A DNA stretch of 64,000 nucleotides, taken from Mycobacterium paraterrae (lineage in GTDB: Bacteria; Actinomycetota; Actinomycetes; Mycobacteriales; Mycobacteriaceae). Location: the NCBI RefSeq assembly GCF_022430545.2, contig NZ_CP092488.2:3224001-3288000 (forward strand), in the 5' to 3' direction. The notes beneath the pieces were generated by a model. It had not been told where the DNA came from. It saw nothing but the letters and a program-made list of their open reading frames with translations, and ran no database searches. Below are positions 61,354 through 64,000 of the stretch, piece after piece. Position numbers and translations under genes: made by a program. How positions within the stretch are numbered: the first letter of the stretch is position 1; the number at the start of each line of letters is the position of its first letter.

Positions 61354-62144
61354 CAGCGCGAGCTGTCGGCGGTTCCAAGTCTTCTCGGCCCAACGAATAC
61401 GCTGACGTTCCCGACATGTTTCGCGAGTTGGCGACTCTCGACGCGAAGTCGTCGGATTTCCAGCGCCACCGCGACAAGATCGTCGAGCGTTGCCTACCGC
61501 TGGCCGACCACATCGCCCGCCGTTTCGAGGGCCGTGGCGAACCGCGTGACGATCTAGTACAGGTGGCCCGTGTCGGGTTGGTGAACGCGGTGGCGCGGTT
61601 CGACGTCGAAACCGGTTCGGATTTCGTCTCGTTCGCAGTGCCGACCATCATGGGCGAGGTTCGTCGTCACTTCCGTGACAACAGCTGGTCGGTCAAAGTC
61701 CCGCGTCGGCTCAAAGAACTGCACCTGCGGTTGGGCACCGCCACCGCCGACCTCTCGCAGCGGCTGGGACGCGCGCCCACCGCCACCGAGCTGGCGCAGG
61801 AACTCGACATGGACCGGCTCGAGGTCATCGAGGGCTTGGTGGCGGGAAGCTCCTACAACACGCTGTCGATCGACAGCGGCGGCGGTAGCGGCGGTGACGA
61901 AGAGGCCCGAGCCATTGCCGACACCCTCGGCGATGTCGACAACGGCCTGGAGCGGATCGAGAACCGCGAAGCACTGCGACCGCTGCTCGAGGGCCTACCG
62001 GAGCGCGAGCGAACGGTGCTCGTGCTCAGGTTTTTCGAATCGATGACGCAGACCCAGATCGCCGAGCGGGTCGGCATCTCGCAGATGCACGTCTCGCGGT
62101 TGCTGGCGAAGTCGCTGTCCCGGCTACGGGACGAGCTGGAATAA
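61350..62144 (+). CDS. sigF: Stress sigma factor SigF
   Basis: Protein of 264 residues, GTG start coupled to rsbW. It is a SigB/SigF/SigG-type group 3 sigma factor. Region 2 has LADHIARRFEGRGEPRDDLVQVARVGLVNA and FDVETGSDFVSFAVPTIMGE in consecutive parts. Region 3 is around RLKELHLRLGTATADLSQRLG. Region 4 is EGLPERERTVLVLRFFESM with TQTQIAERVGISQMHVSRLL as the DNA-recognition helices. It directs the stationary-phase and envelope stress regulon. Its last 21 bases overlap the 3' end of an antisense STAS gene. Confidence 0.96.
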   Translation: MTARAVGGSKSSRPNEYADVPDMFRELATLDAKSSDFQRHRDKIVERCLPLADHIARRFEGRGEPRDDLVQVARVGLVNAVARFDVETGSDFVSFAVPTIMGEVRRHFRDNSWSVKVPRRLKELHLRLGTATADLSQRLGRAPTATELAQELDMDRLEVIEGLVAGSSYNTLSIDSGGGSGGDEEARAIADTLGDVDNGLERIENREALRPLLEGLPERERTVLVLRFFESMTQTQIAERVGISQMHVSRLLAKSLSRLRDELE

Positions 62145-62576
62145 CTGGTTCTGGTCCGGGTCGTCGTTGTCGACGTCCGGCATCGCGTGCACCGATGTGC
62201 TCATCGGCAGCGCGTGCGCGGGGTCGCAGATTCGGAGCAGCCGCGATACCGCCTTACTCGGCACCACAGCCCAGCGCAGGTTGGCGCCGGCGCACCTGAC
62301 GTTGATCAGGTGTAGCGCCGAAAAGCCAGCCGTGCCAAAGAATTCCAGGCCGCTCAGATCGACGACCAGTGGAGTGGAATCGCTGATGCACAGGTCGAAG
62401 TAGTCGGCGAACTGAGTGGCGTTGGACGCATCGAGCTCACCCTGAGCGGTGACAATCACCCGGCCGTCTTCCCACCTCGCGCTGAAGCGCGCGGAGTGGT
62501 TTTCCCAGGCGGGCGGTGGGAATGCCGCATCGGCTCCTCGAACCGGCGCAGCGGTGGTTGTAAATACAGCAGACAT
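62124..62576 (-). CDS. STAS domain anti-sigma factor antagonist, phospho-site absent
   Basis: Protein of 150 residues. STAS fold: VIVTAQGELDASNATQFADY, LVVDLSGLEFFGTAGFSALH, ANLRWAVVPSKAVSRLLRIC. In RsbV-type proteins the loop after the third strand reads Asp-Ser-Ser-Gly with a phosphorylated Ser; here it is Gly81-Thr82-Ala83-Gly84, so the regulatory serine is lost. Such a form could bind RsbW without being switched off by phosphorylation. M. tuberculosis has similar antagonists elsewhere, but I do not recall one at this site. It is convergent with sigF and overlaps it by 21 bp. Confidence 0.85.
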   Translation of the reverse strand: MSAVFTTTAAPVRGADAAFPPPAWENHSARFSARWEDGRVIVTAQGELDASNATQFADYFDLCISDSTPLVVDLSGLEFFGTAGFSALHLINVRCAGANLRWAVVPSKAVSRLLRICDPAHALPMSTSVHAMPDVDNDDPDQNQLFQLVP

Positions 62577-62799
62577 GGTGTGACTCCATCAGTCGACTAT
62601 GCGTTCTGTGGATCACGTCAAGCGGAATAAGTGCCGCGCGCGAGGAAAGCCCGGGAGAACAGACTCCCCTTACGTCAATTAACGCTGTTCCTGCGGCTGG
62701 AAACTCAACCTGGCTAAGACACTACTCCCGAGTACTGGCTGACGACAACGTTTAAGACGCTTTCTAAGAAAGCCTGGTCAGCGACGTGAAGCACCGGCT

Positions 62800-63099
62800 T
62801 CAGTCCGAATCATGTTCGCGCGCAACGATTGTCGCAGCGAATCGCCGGACCGACGCGACCGCCGCGTCGGCCGCGTCGCCGTGACCGGGACGCGCCCGCC
62901 CGGTGACCCCTCCGGTCGCCGGGTCCAGCGTCACTTCGGCGAGCAGCTCACCGGTCGTGGGCTCGCACACCGCCCACGAGTACCGCGCGTCAGAGAGCCA
63001 TGCGGCGTCGCTATGCGCGACATGGTCGGGATCGCTGACACCGAGAGCGGCCAGGGCGGGACGATCGTCGATACGGTCGTCGGCGCGCAGGCCGCGCAA
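62800..63099 (-). CDS. Hypothetical protein, 5' end disturbed (possibly GNAT-like)
   Basis: A reverse frame of 99 codons if it starts with TTG at 63099. The open frame continues upstream (IEPIEINAGQWYLRGLRADD) into a 58-bp tandem duplication, but has no ATG or GTG before the accA3 stop, which is in the same frame in the single-copy arrangement. The part YSWAVCEPTTGELLAEVTLD resembles a strand pair in GNAT acetyltransferases (CoA-fold beta-2/3), but the acetyl-CoA loop is not seen, so this is weak. The gene is probably cotranscribed after accA3 and may be damaged. Confidence 0.5.
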   Translation of the reverse strand: MRGLRADDRIDDRPALAALGVSDPDHVAHSDAAWLSDARYSWAVCEPTTGELLAEVTLDPATGGVTGRARPGHGDAADAAVASVRRFAATIVAREHDSD

Positions 63100-63129
63100 A
63101 TACCACTGGCCGGCGTTGATCTCGATGGG

Positions 63130-63252
63130 TTCGATGTCCGGCTCCTCCTCGGGCCGCTCCGGCGGCCCGCATTGTCGCCGGACGGGGTTCGATGTCCGGC
63201 TCCTCCTCGGGCCGCTCCGGCGGCCCGCATTGTCGCCGGACGGGGTTCGATG
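63130..63252. repeat. 58-bp tandem duplication after accA3
   Basis: 63130-63187 and 63188-63245 are identical (unit begins TTCGATGTCCGGCTCC), followed by 7 bases of a third unit (63246-63252). The unit length is not a multiple of 3. It lies between the accA3 stop and the readable part of the small reverse gene. Confidence 0.97.
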
Positions 63253-63259
63253 AGCCGCG

Positions 63260-64000
63260 CTACTTGATCTCGGCGAGCACCGTGCCCTGCGTGATCGCGG
63301 CGCCGGGCTCCACAGCCAGACCCGTGATAACGCCGTCCTTGTGCGCGGTGACCGGGTTCTCCATCTTCATGGCTTCCAGCACCACGACGAGGTCGCCGGA
63401 CGAAACCTGTTGTCCCTCTTCGACGGCCACCTTCACCACGGTGCCCTGCATCGGAGCGGTCACCGCGTCACCGGACGCTGCGGCGCCGCCGGCAGCACCA
63501 CGCTTGCGCGGCTTCGGCTTCTTGCGGATCGCGCCGACCGAGTCGGTCGCGGGACCGCCACCGCCGCCCAGCGCCAAGTCACCCGGCAGCGACACCTCGA
63601 GGCGGCGACCGCCAACCTCGACGACGACCGTCTGCCGAGGCGACGCGTCGTCCTCGATCGGCTCCCCGCCGGTGAACGGCTCGATGGTGTTGTCCCACTC
63701 GGTCTCGATCCAGCGGGTGTGCACGCTGAAGCCGTTGTCGTCGCCGATGAACGCCGGGTCGGACACTACGGCCCGATGGAACGGGATGACAGTGGCCAGT
63801 CCCTCGACGTGGAACTCGGCTAGCGCGCGACGCGACCGCGCCAGCGCCTCCTCGCGGGTGGCGCCGTAGACGATGAGCTTGGCCAGCATCGAGTCGAACT
63901 GGCCGCCGATCACCGAACCGGCCTCCACGCCGGAGTCCAGCCGCACGCCGGGCCCGCTGGGAGTCTCGTACTTGGTCACCGGGCCGGGGGCCGGCAGGAA
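63260..64000 (-). CDS. accA3: Acyl-CoA carboxylase alpha subunit AccA3, C-terminal part
   Basis: The frame runs off the right edge, so only about the last 246 residues are present (from FLPAPGPVTKY). They contain the end of the biotin carboxylase region (GVRLDSGVEAGSVIGGQFDS, GATREEALARSRRALAEF), a linker rich in Lys, Pro and Arg, and the biotinyl domain with the biotin attachment motif VVLEAMKMENPV. AccA3 carboxylates biotin for acetyl-CoA, propionyl-CoA and long-chain acyl-CoA carboxylases that feed fatty and mycolic acid synthesis. Position convergent to sigF matches Rv3285. Confidence 0.95.
   Translation of the reverse strand, partial: FLPAPGPVTKYETPSGPGVRLDSGVEAGSVIGGQFDSMLAKLIVYGATREEALARSRRALAEFHVEGLATVIPFHRAVVSDPAFIGDDNGFSVHTRWIETEWDNTIEPFTGGEPIEDDASPRQTVVVEVGGRRLEVSLPGDLALGGGGGPATDSVGAIRKKPKPRKRGAAGGAAASGDAVTAPMQGTVVKVAVEEGQQVSSGDLVVVLEAMKMENPVTAHKDGVITGLAVEPGAAITQGTVLAEIK

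Noticed and set aside
62577..62799. SigF-type promoter for the STAS gene
   Set aside because: On the reverse strand I found GTTGAGTTT-like sequence but no GGGTA box at the correct distance.

Overview
The window is about 64 kb of high-GC actinobacterial DNA that reads as a Mycobacterium chromosome, most likely a non-tuberculous species. The evidence is the gene order, which follows the M. tuberculosis Rv3342-Rv3285 segment in inverted orientation with local replacements, and several mycobacterial hallmarks: a 13E12-type HNH protein, two DUF732 exported proteins, a PPE protein, a lone PE-PPE hydrolase, SapM, SigJ, SigF/RsbW, AccA3 and a SAM-IV riboswitch. Comparisons with M. tuberculosis come from memory of that genome; no search was run. 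I saw no rRNA, tRNA, CRISPR array, insertion sequence or prophage.

Layout. 1-5.3 kb: HNH endonuclease gene, then a SAM-IV riboswitch-controlled methionine operon (metY-metX-methyltransferase). 5.3-10.7 kb: monomeric isocitrate dehydrogenase, an F420-type oxidoreductase, an NTF2-like protein with a divergent PadR regulator, and an alpha/beta hydrolase. 10.7-21.2 kb: trpS, YihY, a DUF4436 membrane protein, a Gdx/SugE exporter under a guanidine-III riboswitch, nagA-sugI-dacB1, then an SMP-30-like, class III aminotransferase and MOSC group. 21.2-22.8 kb: the ECF41 sigma factor sigJ and its convergent carboxymuconolactone-decarboxylase partner, which has an ECF41-like promoter. 22.8-29.3 kb: sdhCDAB and, divergently, cdd-deoA-add. 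29.3-38.6 kb: SDR and NTF2-like pair, Rv3311-like gene, sapM, PE-PPE hydrolase, upp, pmmB-deoD-marR, and a MarR-facing TIGR03086 protein. 38.7-45.4 kb: two M20 amidohydrolases, a benzoylformate-decarboxylase-like enzyme, a quinone oxidoreductase gene frameshifted by an exact 19-bp tandem duplication, a PucR regulator and a gamma-glutamylcyclotransferase-like gene. 45.5-49.7 kb: lpdA, glpD2 and a pseudouridine synthase. 49.7-53.7 kb: an accessory stretch with a decayed reading frame, pstS, a PPE gene and DUF732. 53.8-59.9 kb: tetR-lhr-nei. 60-64 kb: the SigF locus, with two SigF-type promoters, rsbW-sigF and an antisense STAS gene, then a disturbed small gene and the 3' end of accA3.

How the parts work together. 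The metY operon makes homocysteine from homoserine and is sensed through S-adenosylmethionine. The nucleoside genes (cdd, deoA, add, deoD, pmmB, upp) form a salvage set on both sides of the sdh and sapM regions. SigJ and SigF each sit beside likely targets or partner regulators. Most of the content is conserved core. The points most worth following are the two riboswitches, the SigJ target promoter, the phospho-site-lacking STAS protein beside sigF, the His281-to-Tyr change in the decarboxylase, and three short local DNA duplications (19, 36 and 58 bp) that touch or break genes.
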